From Adiantum capillus-veneris (lineage: Eukaryota; Streptophyta; Polypodiopsida; Polypodiales; Pteridaceae), in NCBI GenBank assembly GCA_014529385.2, contig CM043961.1, forward strand, positions 11,516,478 through 11,580,477: 64,000 bases of DNA. The letters are read 5' to 3'. The notes beneath the pieces are model-generated. The model saw only the letters and a list, made by a program, of their open reading frames with translations, was not told where the DNA came from and made no database searches. The position numbers and the translations under genes were made by a program. Shown one piece after another: positions 11,844 to 23,052 of the stretch (the stretch's first letter is position 1; each line of letters begins with the position of its first letter).

Positions 11844-13031
11844 TTACAACAAAATTTTGAAAAAACATAGAAGCTGTGAAAAACTATTTGTCACCCCCCT
11901 AGACTCCTTCAAAAAATCACTCATAGTCATGCGCATTGCAGCTAGTATATTGAGCCTCTCCTTCTCCAAGGCAATATTCTGGCTAGCGGTCTCCTTGAGA
12001 TGCTCCAAGAGAAGTTTCCCTGTGCCGGCCATCTCGGCCAAGGACTCCTCGTACTTCGGAGCAACTTTACGGCTTGAGGACAGAGTGGGTTGGGTCTTCT
12101 CTTGATGTGGAGAGGGGTTTTCTTCTAAGGTGTCACCGTTTGTAGGGGTAACATCCTCCATTGTGGACGAAGAAGCGTGGCTAACAGGAGTAGCAGTGGT
12201 TCTGGCGTGGTAGTATTCATCCACTATGTCGAACCATTTGCATATATGCCTCCTATCATTACCAGAAATTGAGTTATGGGCTTTGTCTTAACGGTATTTT
12301 CAATACTGCTTGCCACTTTTTGCGGCAACTTTCATTATCTTTATCAAAGTTAGGGTAAGTGGCGACTAGTTTAGTAGCCACCTTTGCCCATAAATTGACC
12401 CCTTGCTTCCCGGGATTATTGAACTCCTCATTCATGCCCCCTCGGATATGAATGAGTTGGTCCACCCACCAATCTTTCCACTTGCTTTTCTTGTTGTCGC
12501 CGTCGTCATCGTCTCCCAAGTCGATGGTGCTCTTCTTCTTCGAGGCTTTGGGCTTCTTTGTTGCGGTTTGGTTTTGTAGCACAGCCTCCTCATTTGTGGC
12601 TTCTTGCCTCTTCGTCGATTTGGCACGGCTTGCCTTGGGTTGAGAAGCTCGCATGGCATTAGGGGTAGGGTTGGCTGATGGAGTGGACGCCACATTGTCG
12701 AGAGCGGCATCCATATTGAAGTTAGGACTATTGGCACTCAAGGGGGTGAGGATGAGAAGGGTGTGTAGCCATAGGAGAATGTGGGCTATGAGCATTTAGA
12801 GAAGGAGAGGGATGAGGTGGTGGAATTTGAGAACCATAATTCAGGGGTCTTAACATAAAGGGCGAATGAGGAGAGATGGAGGGAGAGTTCATCATGGCTT
12901 GGTAGCCATGAGGTGGCATGTGGAATGAAGGGTGGGGATATGGATAGTAAGTGAGAAAACGGAGGTTGGGAGAGAATAGGGTCGTCATCTTCCCATTGGG
13001 AGTCGAAAAATTGATTTGGGTTGGAGTCCAT
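11844..13031 (-). pseudogene. Harbinger second protein (Myb/SANT-like), frameshifted
   Basis: The accessory DNA-binding/nuclear-import partner of PIF/Harbinger transposases. It starts at the Met at 13031 (MDSNPNQFFDSQWEDDD). A Pro/Ser/His-rich N-terminus follows, read in a different frame at 12728-13039, then a basic linker (KKPKASKKKSTIDL). The trihelix/SANT domain follows (WWVDQLIHIRGGMNEEF ... GVNLWAKVATKL ... NESCRKKWQAVL, about 12480-12300). Just after KKWQAVL the frame shifts and a TAA occurs; the protein-like sequence resumes (CKWFDIVDEYYHA) and ends at 11844 with a helical tail. At least three frame changes make it inactive. It is upstream of and co-oriented with the transposase, the usual arrangement. 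Confidence 0.85.
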
Positions 13032-13297
13032 TGTACCACTATAAAAAAATAATAGTGTTAAAGATGTGCACACAAAGTTGAGATCAATACATAAAAGTGT
13101 GAATTGCAAAGATCAATGCGACCTTAATGAGCCCATTTGAACCACCGTTGGCCACTTGACACTTCAATCCTACAAGAACGCCATCATATAAAATGTTGGT
13201 ACACCATAGAGCATATCAAACAAGCTTAATGTTAAAAAAGAGCATGTCAAATAAGCTTAAAATTTGATATTACCCACTAAGCTTGTAGAGTCCTCAA

Positions 13298-13504
13298 ATG
13301 CAAAAGAGCATGGCCTTGTTCTCTGTGTTGATGTGACAGGCTCACGATAGAAGATAATGATACATTTTAAGCTTAGTATAAGGGGGGGAGGAGGAGAAGG
13401 TTTCATGTGCTTGTAGAATCCCTCAAATGCAAAAGAGCATAGCCATAGCCTTGATCTCTGTGTGATGTGACAGGCTCACAATAGAAGATTTTGCTCCATT
13501 TTAT
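13298..13504. repeat. ~125-bp duplication inside Harbinger
   Basis: AATGCAAAAGAGCAT followed by GATGTGACAGGCTCAC and AATAGAAGAT-like sequence occurs twice (about 13298-13360 and 13427-13490). The duplication lies in the non-coding part upstream of the Myb-like gene. Confidence 0.75.
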
Positions 13505-13518
13505 AAGGAAATTGGCGC

Positions 13519-13547
13519 GGGGGGGGGGGGGGGGGGGGGGGGGGGGG
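13519..13547. repeat. Poly-G tract (29 bases) inside Harbinger
   Basis: An uninterrupted G run; shorter G runs occur at 13382-13388, 13592-13598 and 13751-13759. Confidence 0.9.
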
Positions 13548-13902
13548 TCCTTTTGTGAATGTTGGAGTGAGAGCCGTTTGTTGTTTTTTTTGGGGGGGAG
13601 GTGGGGAAGGTAATCTCCTCAAATGGAAAGAAAGGAACGTTGAGACATTTTTGTTTAATAAGGTGGGATGGTTATAGGCTAGGAAAAGTTAAGCTGAGCA
13701 TGGCGGGTCCAACGTCCGACGTGGAGGGTGGAAGCCCTTTGGGCAAGTGGGGGGGGGGGAAGGGGGTTGGAAGCAAAAAGGGGCAACCCTTCCATGCGCT
13801 GACAACAAACAGCGCGCAGTTCCTCCGCCTATGTGAACGCGCATGCCCACATGGGTGCATTTGACAGGCTGTTGTGTTCACCTGCGTGCTACCGCCGCCT
13901 AC

Positions 13903-13915
13903 TGTGAACCCAGCC
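13903..13915 (-). repeat. Harbinger right terminal inverted repeat
   Basis: Reads TGTGAACCCAGCC on the plus strand, followed by the TAA target duplication at 13916-13918. Confidence 0.93.
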
Positions 13916-13918
13916 TAA

Positions 13919-14087
13919 CTAGGAAGGGAGCTTGTCGATATTTTCATGAGTGGTACCAACTGAAATTAAATCTGTTGAAGATGCCTTTTGCGTGTGCGTG
14001 AGGTAGGGAGGTGGTTTTTTTTCAAATTTCAGAATTGTGCATACGTGGAGCTGTCTCTCTTTTTATTCGAAGGTGGCCACTTGTCAG

Positions 14088-14167
<80 letters not shown>

Positions 14168-14990
14168 TGCTGTCGGAGTTGCAAAGGGAATAACGTCGAG
14201 GGTTGTTGGAGAAAGTGTCTTGAGGAGAGAGGGGGATTCGCAATAAGATTGTTAGTGGGGGGTTGTTGCTAGCGTGAAAGAGGGAAGGGGCCTTGAGGGG
14301 CGCAGATGGCGATAGAGGGAGGAGGTGCAAAGTCGTCAACATGCCTCATGGCTTTACTAAGGGGAAAAGGGGGCTGGGGGATATATCTTGATTTTATGCT
14401 CTAGTAGGAGACATCAAGTGTGTGGGCACGTTTGTGGTTTTGTTGTTAATTAGCATGAATCTCGGGAAATGCCCATTTTGTGGTTGAATAGGAAAGGGGG
14501 GGAGCCGCCAGATGGTAGGCATCGAAGGCAGCTAGCATATGAGAGGAGGATGGCATGCAGGGCAAGGAGGGGAGCGTGGCGGGCCAAGTAAGCATGTCAG
14601 TGTCGAGAGTGGCTAGCTCTCTAGATAAAGCAGGAGGGGTTGGGGGAGGACCTTCGAGTGCATATTTTTTGTATGGTGAAGGCTTCACACAAGGGATAGC
14701 AAAGGCCTCATGATGGGATGGTCAGCGTAGTGGGTTCAAAAATATAATGAAAAAGAGGGGAGAAAGCCCCGATTTGAATCCCACCAATGCATGGTCATTG
14801 TTTGTCTCCATGTGGTGCTGGGAGAAGAGCGAAGGAAAATGGGAAAACAAGTAGTATGCATGTTATTGAAGGCTTTGTTTGAAATTTGCCCTTCAATTGA
14901 AAATGGGGAATAAAATAGGGTACCTCTCAATGGAAGGGGAGTTCATTAAGATGCCCGTATAGTTTAGAAAAACATGGACATGCTATAGCA
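13919..14990. other. No recognised gene; contains microsatellite
   Basis: Apart from the CT/CG microsatellite at 14091-14167, this G-rich stretch shows no coding motif. The RERERE- and LSLSLS-type frames that cross the repeat are artefacts. Confidence 0.5.
14091..14167. repeat. (CT)n(CG)n microsatellite
   Basis: About 30 CT units (14091-14151) run into eight CG units (14152-14167). Confidence 0.95.
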
Positions 14991-14999
14991 TTGAAAAAA

Positions 15000-16520
15000 T
15001 CCAAACTGCAATCAAGAGAGTTGGACCAATGCTCAAAAAGCTAACAGCCATGCAATTTCAATCTTCAGATCTAGATTTGAGAAACTAGGCGAAAAGAAAA
15101 TGCAAGGCAAGGTCTCTGACCAAGACCACATGGAATGGTTGAAGATCAAACATACCTTGCATGAAAGGGAATTGGAGGAGACTAAACTCCTTAGGCTTCA
15201 TGCCAAGACACACTACTCAAAACGATCAAGTTAAGAAAACGAAAGGCTACCATCTCTTCCTTGATCAACAATCAAGGAGTTCATATTAACAACCTTGACT
15301 CAGATGAGCAAAGCAATGTTAGATCATCTTAGCCAAATCATTGGAATGGAAGATTCTCCCTCTCACATGATTAGAGAAGCCAGGGCTAAGATATGTATAG
15401 CCACCCCAAGATTGGTGGACTCAAACCGAGCGAACTACTTGGAAAGGCCCTTTACCTTGGATGAGTGTTGGTGGATGACACTCAAAAAGCTGGGCAAAGA
15501 AAAATTGCCAGAATGGGATGGGATCACAATCGAGTTCTAGTAAGTTATGGGCTCGTCTTTCTTGCATATGGCCAACAGAGCCTTTACTAAAGGTACGCTT
15601 GAATCATGTGTGGAGAAAGAAATAATTAAGCTCATTCCCAAGCAATTAGCATGCTCTCAACTCAAACACTGGAGACCAATCACAATGATGACTATGGTGT
15701 ACAAGGTGTTGGCTAAACTCATTGCTAAAAGAATGACCCTTGTGCTAGTTGATGTTATCTCTCCCCACCAACATGGATTTATTAAAGGTAGATCAATATA
15801 CGATTAACATATTGGTGGCCATGATAGGTATGGGATATGCCAAGTTTAAAAGAAACAGGAATGGATCTTATTGCAACTAGACCTAGATAAGGCATAAGAT
15901 AGGAATACTTGGTCATTTGTGCAAGAAACGTTGCAAACTTTGGGGTTCGGTCCACGAATCTGTCAAGCTATAAGTGCTCTTAGGGAAGGGAGGTCCTCAG
16001 AATTGCTCTTCAATTCAAGAATAGTTGGCTGCTTTGATGTCAAGAGGTCCATTCGTCAAGGGTGTCCACTAGCGTCGCTTTGGTTTTCCGCATGCACCCA
16101 CCCTCTAATTGTTATGTTAAAGCAAGCGGCAGCAAGAGAAGGCAAGAGGAGAGATTAAAGGGATTCAAATCCAAAATGGTAAACAATTGCTTATTAAGAT
16201 GTTTATTGATGACTCATTACTCTTCCTCCAAGCGGACGGGAATAATGTTAGAAAAGCCTTGGAGATTGTCTAGGTGTTTTCCACGGCGTCAAGGTCTCAA
16301 TGTAACATGAAAAAACAAGTCTTGTCTCTTTGTCGAAAGAAGATAATTTTGATCCTTCAGGTTGGATTGGAGAGGTTATTAAGAGAGGTAACATCTTTCG
16401 ACACTTAGGGTGCCCGTTGCGAAAGGAATTACTCACAAGACAGCCTTTGACTGGGTTCAAGAAAGAATTTTCCGTATATAACCTTCACGTCACCATTCTT
16501 GCAACTATCCCAAAATAATT
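15000..16520 (+). pseudogene. LINE (non-LTR retrotransposon) reverse transcriptase relic
   Basis: Plus-strand fragments in shifting frames spell an L1-type RT. At 15115-15215 is a segment ending LRLHAKTHYSK. At about 15440-15538 comes LERPFTLDECW ... EWDGITIEF. At 15600-15800 is KLIPKQ ... LKHWRPITMMTMVYKVLAKL ... SPHQHGFIKGRSIYD, the RT fingers region. At 15919-16110 is SIRQGCPLASL. At about 16197-16240 is FIDDSLLFLQADG, the catalytic F/YxDD motif, here FIDD. Stops and frameshifts separate nearly every block. No endonuclease is seen upstream, so it is probably 5'-truncated. The 3' end is not defined; I place it near 16520 where RT-like sequence fades. Confidence 0.8.
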
Positions 16521-17297
16521 GGAATTCCTTGAAGCAAGGAAAAATGCACCAGATGTGAACCAACCATCATTACGAAGAAGCAATACGCGCGCATACAGGG
16601 CAAACATATAGAATCCATCTAGAATGAAGTTCGAGTAAGAAGGAATGCACAAATCAACATCTTAGCACAACCAAAGAAATTTCCATTGTAGAAATCTTAC
16701 TCAATTCTACAAACATGGTCCACACTATGTAGAGTGCAGTATTTTGTTGATCAACTCTCCATAGTCTAGATTATGCCTCTAGGTGAGTTTAAGTGCCAAT
16801 GCATTATTGTAAGGAAAGCAAGCACCACCAGAAGACACATGAAAGGTACCAACAAAGAGAGGCAAAAGAAGGCTATCTTGTCAGACCTTTGTTGGGATGA
16901 CACCTACAAGGACGAGGAGAGAGCGCGAACAGGCTATATGCCAAGCACACATCGTCGTGGCCTCTTTGCATACTGGTGGTTGCTTAGCCTTTGTCTTTGC
17001 CAATCTCTTGGGTTCGTAGTGGCTATAGTGTGCCAACTTGCCCCCCCCCCCCCTCTTGCCTACTTTACCTTTGTCTATGTTTTCCATAGTTTAGCAAGAT
17101 TCTGAGAGGAACTTGGGATAGAGAGAGAGAGATATAGATAGCTGTAGCCTAGCTTTTGAGCTTTGAAGCCACTGGTGGAGGTAAATGGATAGGCCCAAGC
17201 TAAAAGCTGTCTGAGTGGGGCCACTAGTGGCTTAGACAAATGATGGCTAAGGGTGGCTAAATTGAATCCACTCACTACATGCTAGGCTCTTTATGTA

Positions 17298-17335
<38 letters not shown>

Positions 17336-17498
17336 AAAACTAGGCAGCAATGAATAAATTTCATATTTAAATTGTACAAACAATTAAACCACCACTACTT
17401 TATATGATGGTGGAATAACAACAAGAAGAATGTTGCCACTCCAAAGCAACGTAGAGTTTTGAATTTAGTATCATTTAACTTTTACACCATCAAAAGCA
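16521..17498. other. No recognised gene
   Basis: May include the decayed 3' part of the LINE. It contains a 13-base C run (17041-17053) and a (CT)n microsatellite at 17300-17332. The plus frame 16773-17105 has no motif I recognise. Confidence 0.4.
17300..17332. repeat. (CT)n microsatellite
   Basis: About 16 CT units upstream, in plus sense, of the calmodulin relic. Confidence 0.95.
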
Positions 17499-17853
17499 CT
17501 ACTTTGAGGGCATCATCCTCACAAATGCCTCATAATTCACTTGTCCATCACCATCAACATATGCCTCTCGAATCATTTCGTCAACCTCTTCCAACTGTCA
17601 ACTTCTCTCCTAGATTTTTCATCACATGGCAAAGCCCTGTATTAGAATTAAACCTATTTTGGTCCTTATCAAAATCCTTGAATGCTTCTTTCAACTCCTC
17701 CCCAGAGTCACTATACTTCATCTTGTGCATCAGATTCAAGAACTCATAAAAATTGATCGTTCCATTGCCATCCACATCCACTCCATTGATCATCTCCTAG
17801 ATTGAAGCTTCTTAGAACTTCATGATCTACTCTCCACTGAATTGCTAAGTCAT
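17499..17853 (-). pseudogene. Calmodulin pseudogene lacking EF-hand 1
   Basis: Calmodulin is a four-EF-hand Ca2+ sensor of about 149 residues. Here a Met at 17853 is followed by about 20 codons that echo the calmodulin start but carry four stops. The sequence then jumps to the end of EF-hand 1/start of EF-hand 2: [20 protein letters not shown] (from 17793). EF-hand 3 is [18 protein letters not shown], with a normal first part. A frameshift follows LGEKLT, after which EF-hand 4 reads [19 protein letters not shown], ending ...RMMPSK and a stop at 17499-17501. EFLNLM and EELKEAF are plant-type calmodulin residues. The EF-hand 1 loop is deleted. Coding decay is advanced, so it is not functional. 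Confidence 0.88.
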
Positions 17854-17862
17854 CGTGCCAGA

Positions 17863-17985
17863 GAAGGCACACACAAAAGAGGGTGCAAAAGAAGACAAAA
17901 CAAAGAAGGGGGAGATGTAGGAAGAAGGATGATAAAGAATGGTGAGTGCATCTCCCACTGTGCCAATAAAGGTTGGGATCCTTGA

Positions 17986-18035
<50 letters not shown>

Positions 18036-18441
18036 TAAAGAGGTCCAAAAAATCCTGCAAACAGTTCGCTACGTCTTGGATTGTTTTGAGGAGTTTTGAA
18101 ATGCTCAAATCATAGAAACTCTTATACATCATACTCAAAATATTTTTAAAAAAATCAATATTCCTCCATAAAAAACACTTGAAGAAGTGAGCCTCCTGTC
18201 CCTCACCCTCTTTTGCCTCTCCCTCTTCTGTTACCTCAACCTCTCCCTCCTCCGCTCTCTTATACCAACTCCTCCTCTCCCTCCTTCTCATGCTACACGT
18301 TGAGCAACAACCCAAGCAGTCTCCCTTTCCAATGTTGATCCAAGTTGCCACAATCACGAACACGATGATGGCGGTGGATGCAGGTTGTTTTCTATGTCTA
18401 CAAATAGCTAATATACATTCAATTAAAAAAGATATATGCAC
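17863..18441 (-). CDS. Hypothetical 198-codon frame, membrane segment and Cys cluster
   Basis: An open frame from Met 18441 that ends inside the first codons of the calmodulin relic, so its last third is probably calmodulin 5' leader rather than protein. The upstream part has a hydrophobic stretch (STAIIVFVIVATWINIG), then GDCLGCCSTC, a basic patch MRRRERRSWYKR, a Glu-rich region and an amphipathic helical region. The (CT)n microsatellite at 17988-18031 is read as an Arg-Glu repeat. I do not recognise the protein. It could be a small lineage-specific membrane protein whose true end precedes the microsatellite, or chance. Confidence 0.22.
17988..18031. repeat. (CT)n microsatellite
   Basis: About 22 CT units. 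In minus sense it lies in what would be the 5' leader of the calmodulin relic. Confidence 0.95.
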
Positions 18442-19559
18442 ACTTTTTGGATGTAAGACGTTCTATTCAATTTACAAATTGTTTGTTAAAATTGCACCAA
18501 TTTTTTATTGTAGTTGTGTGCTTCCACTCAAAACAATGTTTTTTTTTTCAAGATTTATACACTAAGACATATTTATGAATATTGGGAATTATTGAAGTCT
18601 CGTTTCTTATAACGCTATTGAAAAACTTAGTGATTTTGTGTAGTTTGAGCTATCATCTATTGGCGGTTACACTCTATGTCCCATATATCCCTTAACACAT
18701 ATCTATAGGGACATGTGTATTTAAATACATAGTTATATGCATCAACCACATTGACATCAAAAGCATGAGGGAAGCATGGCACCAAAATCAATTTGCATTA
18801 TACAACATTCTTCATGTGAAAAAAGTTATTTGAATCAGTAGCTCAACTTTGAGATAAACGTTAAAGAATTGGCTATATCAACAATGAAAAGAATCTAAAA
18901 TAATCAAAAACAAATTTTGGAATTGAAGGGAACACCAAGATAGAAAATAAAATCCAATTCACATATTTACATGGATCCAAGTATTTTACAACTCATCCTT
19001 GGAAAAGATATTATGTCAAGAGGCTCAATGACTATAAATACATCCTTAAACATTGTGTTTTCTCATGTATTGCTCCAATACATACAAGGTTTCTCTGTCA
19101 CAAGCTGCTTCATTTACCAATGTATTGCAAAGTATACTGTTGTTTGTCCCTTGCAAAGATCCAACCAAGTAACCATGCAGTGATTGTTCTCTCCAAAAAA
19201 CTTTCAAGCTCTTCTATTGATCGATTCTACATTTTTTGGAAAAATCAAGTAGGCTCCAGGCATATTCCACATTATACTGTAAAGGGCTTTGTCAAAAATT
19301 AAGGTATTATTTCCATCCAAATCATGAAAAATTCTCCATGGTGGGTAGCACTTGTTCTGCTTGAGTCATGTTACCTTCCTCTTCTATTTTGTTGTCTTCA
19401 TCTGAAAGATGAAAAAAGCCATTGTTACCTATTTAAGAAATAGTCTAGTGGATTTTCAATAACCATAGAATCCGTTTCATTTCTATATAACCCAAAAGTT
19501 TTATGCTAGAAAGGCTCCATTGAACATATCAACACAAAATGCTCACCTAGCATGATACC
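18442..19559. other. A+T-rich stretch without recognised gene
   Basis: No frame longer than about 90 codons and no motif recognised. It separates the calmodulin relic from the duplicated repeat block. Confidence 0.5.
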
Positions 19560-20650
19560 TAAAGCACATCTGAAAGTGAAGCCCAAACTTAAGTCTCAAA
19601 GTTTAGGCTTTTGTTTCAAGCCTAAAACTTGACTCTCAAAGTTTAGGCTTATGTTTCAAGCTTAAAACATAAGCCCTAAGCCCATTTTAGTTTTTATCAT
19701 TCACTATGTGAAAAACTTTTATATTATGTGAGCTCAAGACCTATTTATAAAACCCCTTATCTATGAAATTTTCAAGGAATGATCCATTTTTCTTCATAAT
19801 CTATAAGTATTTTGTTATTTGTAACATTCTTTTGCTACAATGCTCATGAGCTTGGACTCACATGGTAGTGCTGCACTAACATACAAAGGCAAGGCTCGAG
19901 CTTAAGTTCGATCCTACAAAATAAATTTTAATTTTTTGTTAGAGATTATGACTCTTTCTTAACATATGAAATTGCTACAATAGGATATGAAAATTTGAGC
20001 CTCACTTGGAACTGTTGAGGTAAGATTCTATGACAAGGACTTTTGTCGTTGAAACTCATACTAGCATGCTACCTATTTCACATTTGGAGGTGAGATTCAA
20101 ACTTAAATTTATTCGTAAGGCTTAAGTCTTAACCTTAGGCTTATGTTTCAAGTGTAAGGCTTAAGTGTCAAGCCCTTTCTAGTCTCAATGCATTCACTAT
20201 GTGTAAAATTATTATATTGTGCACATCAAGGTCTATTTAAAAAACCTCTTAACTATGAATTTTTCAAGGTATGATCCCTTTTACTTTATAATCCATAAGT
20301 ATTTTTGTTATTTGGAAGATTCTATTGCTACAATGCTCATGAGATTGGCTTAACATGGTAGTGCTCATGAGCCTAGCCTCACATGGTAGTGCTACACTAA
20401 CATGTGGAGGCAAGGTGCAAACTTAATTTCGAACCTACAAACTAAATTTCAATGCCTTGTTAGGTACAAAGACATTACAAGTTTCACATAACATATGCAA
20501 GTGCTACACTAGGATATGGAATTTTAAGTCTCACTTAGGACAACTCAAGCTAGGAGTCTACAACAAGGACTTTTGTGGTTGAACTTTATACAATAGTGCT
20601 TCACTAGCTCTCCTAGTTAGGCTTGCACTTAAGTTTGAGCCTCATTAGTA
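19560..20650. repeat. 493-bp tandem duplication with palindromic-satellite motif
   Basis: The word CATTCACTATGTG at 19698 recurs at 20191, and the following ~240 bp (TATTTATAAAACC..., TTTTCAAGGAATGATCC..., GCTACAATGCTCATGAG...) is shared with moderate divergence. Each copy contains derivatives of the ACTTAAGT-centred palindrome (about 19579, 19895, 20093, 20408 and 20626) that dominates the array at 24.6-26.5 kb. It lies just past the 3' end of the minus-strand gene at 21,024. Confidence 0.75.
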
Positions 20651-21182
20651 TTTGATAATGCTATTATTGTCTCACAAAAACCAAGATTGCTTACTGTTAA
20701 TATAAAGCTGTATGTTAGCCATGATATGTCAATGGCACTTTAAATAGAAAATACGTGCTTTGTGATGGCTCAAACTCAATTTTGACTCCCCATGATTTTT
20801 TAATGGTAGATGTGCATAGATACCACTCAATCAGCAACAATTAAATCTTAGAAAAATGACATTCTTTTAGAGCAAGACACAAGATAGTATTAAGAAAATA
20901 GTGTTTAGAGGAACTAAAGTTTCACAATTAATCAATTCAATACACTTTCCTACTTTTTACACTTTGGGAGTTTGTTGGTACATGATAATGGCATGCATCA
21001 TTAAAACTAGTGTCACGAATACTCTAAGAATCATTCTCATCTTTTTCATCAGCTACAATGTCTTGAGGGACTCTATCATCCTCTTGTGCATCCTCGTTGC
21101 CGGCACCATGATCCCCATTATCTTCAACATTGTCTTTTGCACCCTCAACATCCAAAACTAGACAAATTTCTCAAACATTGTC

Positions 21183-21183
<1 letters not shown>

Positions 21184-21216
<33 letters not shown>
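21184..21216. repeat. Poly-C tract (33 bases) within coding sequence
   Basis: Read on the minus strand it encodes a poly-Gly run just before the acidic C-terminal tail. The frame differs on the two sides (the acidic tail VEGAKDNVEDNGDHGAG is in another frame), so expansion of the tract probably shifted the frame. Confidence 0.85.
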
Positions 21217-22691
21217 TTGATGGTAAAAATTTGTAGTTTCTTGAACTTTGCTATCATCTATGTTGTATACATTATCATTGTCTTCATTTCCATCAACATC
21301 CTCTCCATCGCTTTGTTGCTCATGGATATCAAGATTGTTAAGATCTTCTTTTTCTGAATCATACAATTCTATTGTTTGTCTCGCAAGTGATGCTTGACTT
21401 GCACCACACCACTCCTTCAAGGATAGATCGCTCTCCAAAAGAGTAGAGCATTGAGATTCTAACTCCATTGCTTCAAAATCATCTTTACATAGAGCAATAA
21501 CCCTTCTCTTCTTTGACAAGCTTTGATCCAACACAACTCCACCGCAAAAAAACTTAAAATATAGCTCTGCTCAAGACAAAACCTTGTGATAAGGCCATCA
21601 ATGAAGCTTCTATCAATAAATTCATGATCCTTGCCACAAGAGCCTGAGAAAAAGACTCTTTTTGTATGAGCCTTGCCAATAGAATCAAACCTACCAACCT
21701 TGCTAACAAAAAGAGCAACCATTGTAGTGTCCATAGTTCCATCTATCCATGAGTCATCTCTTGTTGCTTGGATATTTCCATATTCAATATGGACCTTAGT
21801 TGACTGGCTAGAGACCCCTTCAACAAGCTTTTGATATTGATGAAATCAATGAAACACACTAGCACATATTCATTTTGTGCATTTAATGTGTCTAGATTGA
21901 GTGCCAAATTTGCAAAAAAATCTGTAGAGAGCTATTCTTTAGTACCATAAAGATCCAAGATGACCATTTGAAATGGTACAGGCTCTGTATTGCAAAAGTA
22001 TTTCATCTCCCCCATATCAAAGCCCACCCCCTTGATTTTCCAAGGAATAGAATCATCTTGAGTTATTATGCCCATATTAGCTTTATAAAGATGACTGAGG
22101 AGAGTTACAACACTTTTTGGAAGCAATGGTGGAGTCTTCTTTGCTGTGTGAAGGGAGTCCTTGACATAGTACAAGCTATAGCTCCTTATTAGATTGTACT
22201 CATACTCTCTTAGCTTGTACTTCTCACAAAGTTTCTTTCAAGATAACCTTTTCCTTGTCATATCAAAGAAGAATGGTCTTATTGCTTCTTCAACATATGA
22301 TTTGTTTTTAACTTCCAAGCCATCTTATCCATGTCCATTCTATGAGGGGTATGCTTGCCCTTCTTTAGAACGATGATTTTGTCCAGGATTGCATTTTGTA
22401 GTTCAAGAACTTCTCTACTCTCAAGGCCTAAAATGCACTTGAACAATGTAGGTGCTAGCGTTGCTTAATGGGTGCTTGTTGAATCTGACCACCCTTCATA
22501 GTTAGAAATATAAGATTTTTATTGGAAGCCTCGTCATTTGTTTCTCCCTTTGTATTTGGTAGCAAACCTCGAGCATACTGTTTTATAATCTTGACCCAAT
22601 TCTTCCATATCTCCTCATCACATAGAAGCAAATGCAAGTCAGTCTTGACAAATCCTTTTTGAAGTGTGTGTTGTATGGTCTCAACAAAGGT

Positions 22692-23052
22692 CTGCAAAAT
22701 TGAAAATTTCAACATCAGTATTGACAAGGCATTAACTTGTGGAGTTGAGAAGCATACTTAATAAGTTCAAGCATGACATGCTAGATTGAATTGTTTCTTG
22801 ATATGCTCACATACATCTATGCAAAGTCCAAAATACATGGGCATATGTAAGTGGGGCTCGAACTTAAGTTTGAGCCTTGCTTATTAGTGCTAGAGCCTTA
22901 TATGCAAGTGACAGTGAAGCTTAAGTTCAAACCTCACTTTAAGTTCTAAATGATCACATGGAGGGCATGCTTGAGCCTATGATAGACTTTGATTTACAAA
23001 TAAATATTAATAAAAGAATTACATTTACATTTTCAAAGAATCAAACAAGTAC
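22692..23052 (-). other. Probable GT-AG intron (361 bp)
   Basis: On the minus strand the upstream exon ends GAGTCTTGGAAG and is followed by GTACTTGTTTG. The downstream exon begins ACCTTTGTTGAGACC after a pyrimidine-rich stretch ending TTTTGCAG. Splicing is in phase 0 and keeps the protein-like frame open across the joint. The intron contains two copies of the ACTTAAGT palindrome motif (22853-22876 and about 22915), like the array to the right. Confidence 0.7.

Larger units (their letters stand above)
10046..13915 (-). mobile_element. PIF/Harbinger DNA transposon, full-length but inactive
   Basis: Terminal inverted repeats are GGCTGGGTTCACA at 10046-10058 and its reverse complement TGTGAACCCAGCC at 13903-13915, a 13-bp perfect match; beyond that the match is loose. 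Both ends are flanked by TAA (10043-10045 and 13916-13918), the 3-bp TWA target duplication typical of this superfamily. At 3,870 bp it holds the two expected genes: a DDE transposase and a Myb/SANT-like protein, both on the minus strand and both broken. Subterminal GTTCACA/TGTGAAC words occur at each end. A 29-base G tract (13519-13547) and a ~125-bp duplication (13298-13504) lie in the upstream part. Confidence 0.93.

Noticed and set aside
20901-21161. Plus-strand hydrophobic 86-codon frame that looks like a membrane protein
   Set aside because: It is the antisense shadow of the acidic Asp/Glu-rich tail of the minus-strand gene; GAY/GAR codons read as hydrophobic residues on the other strand.
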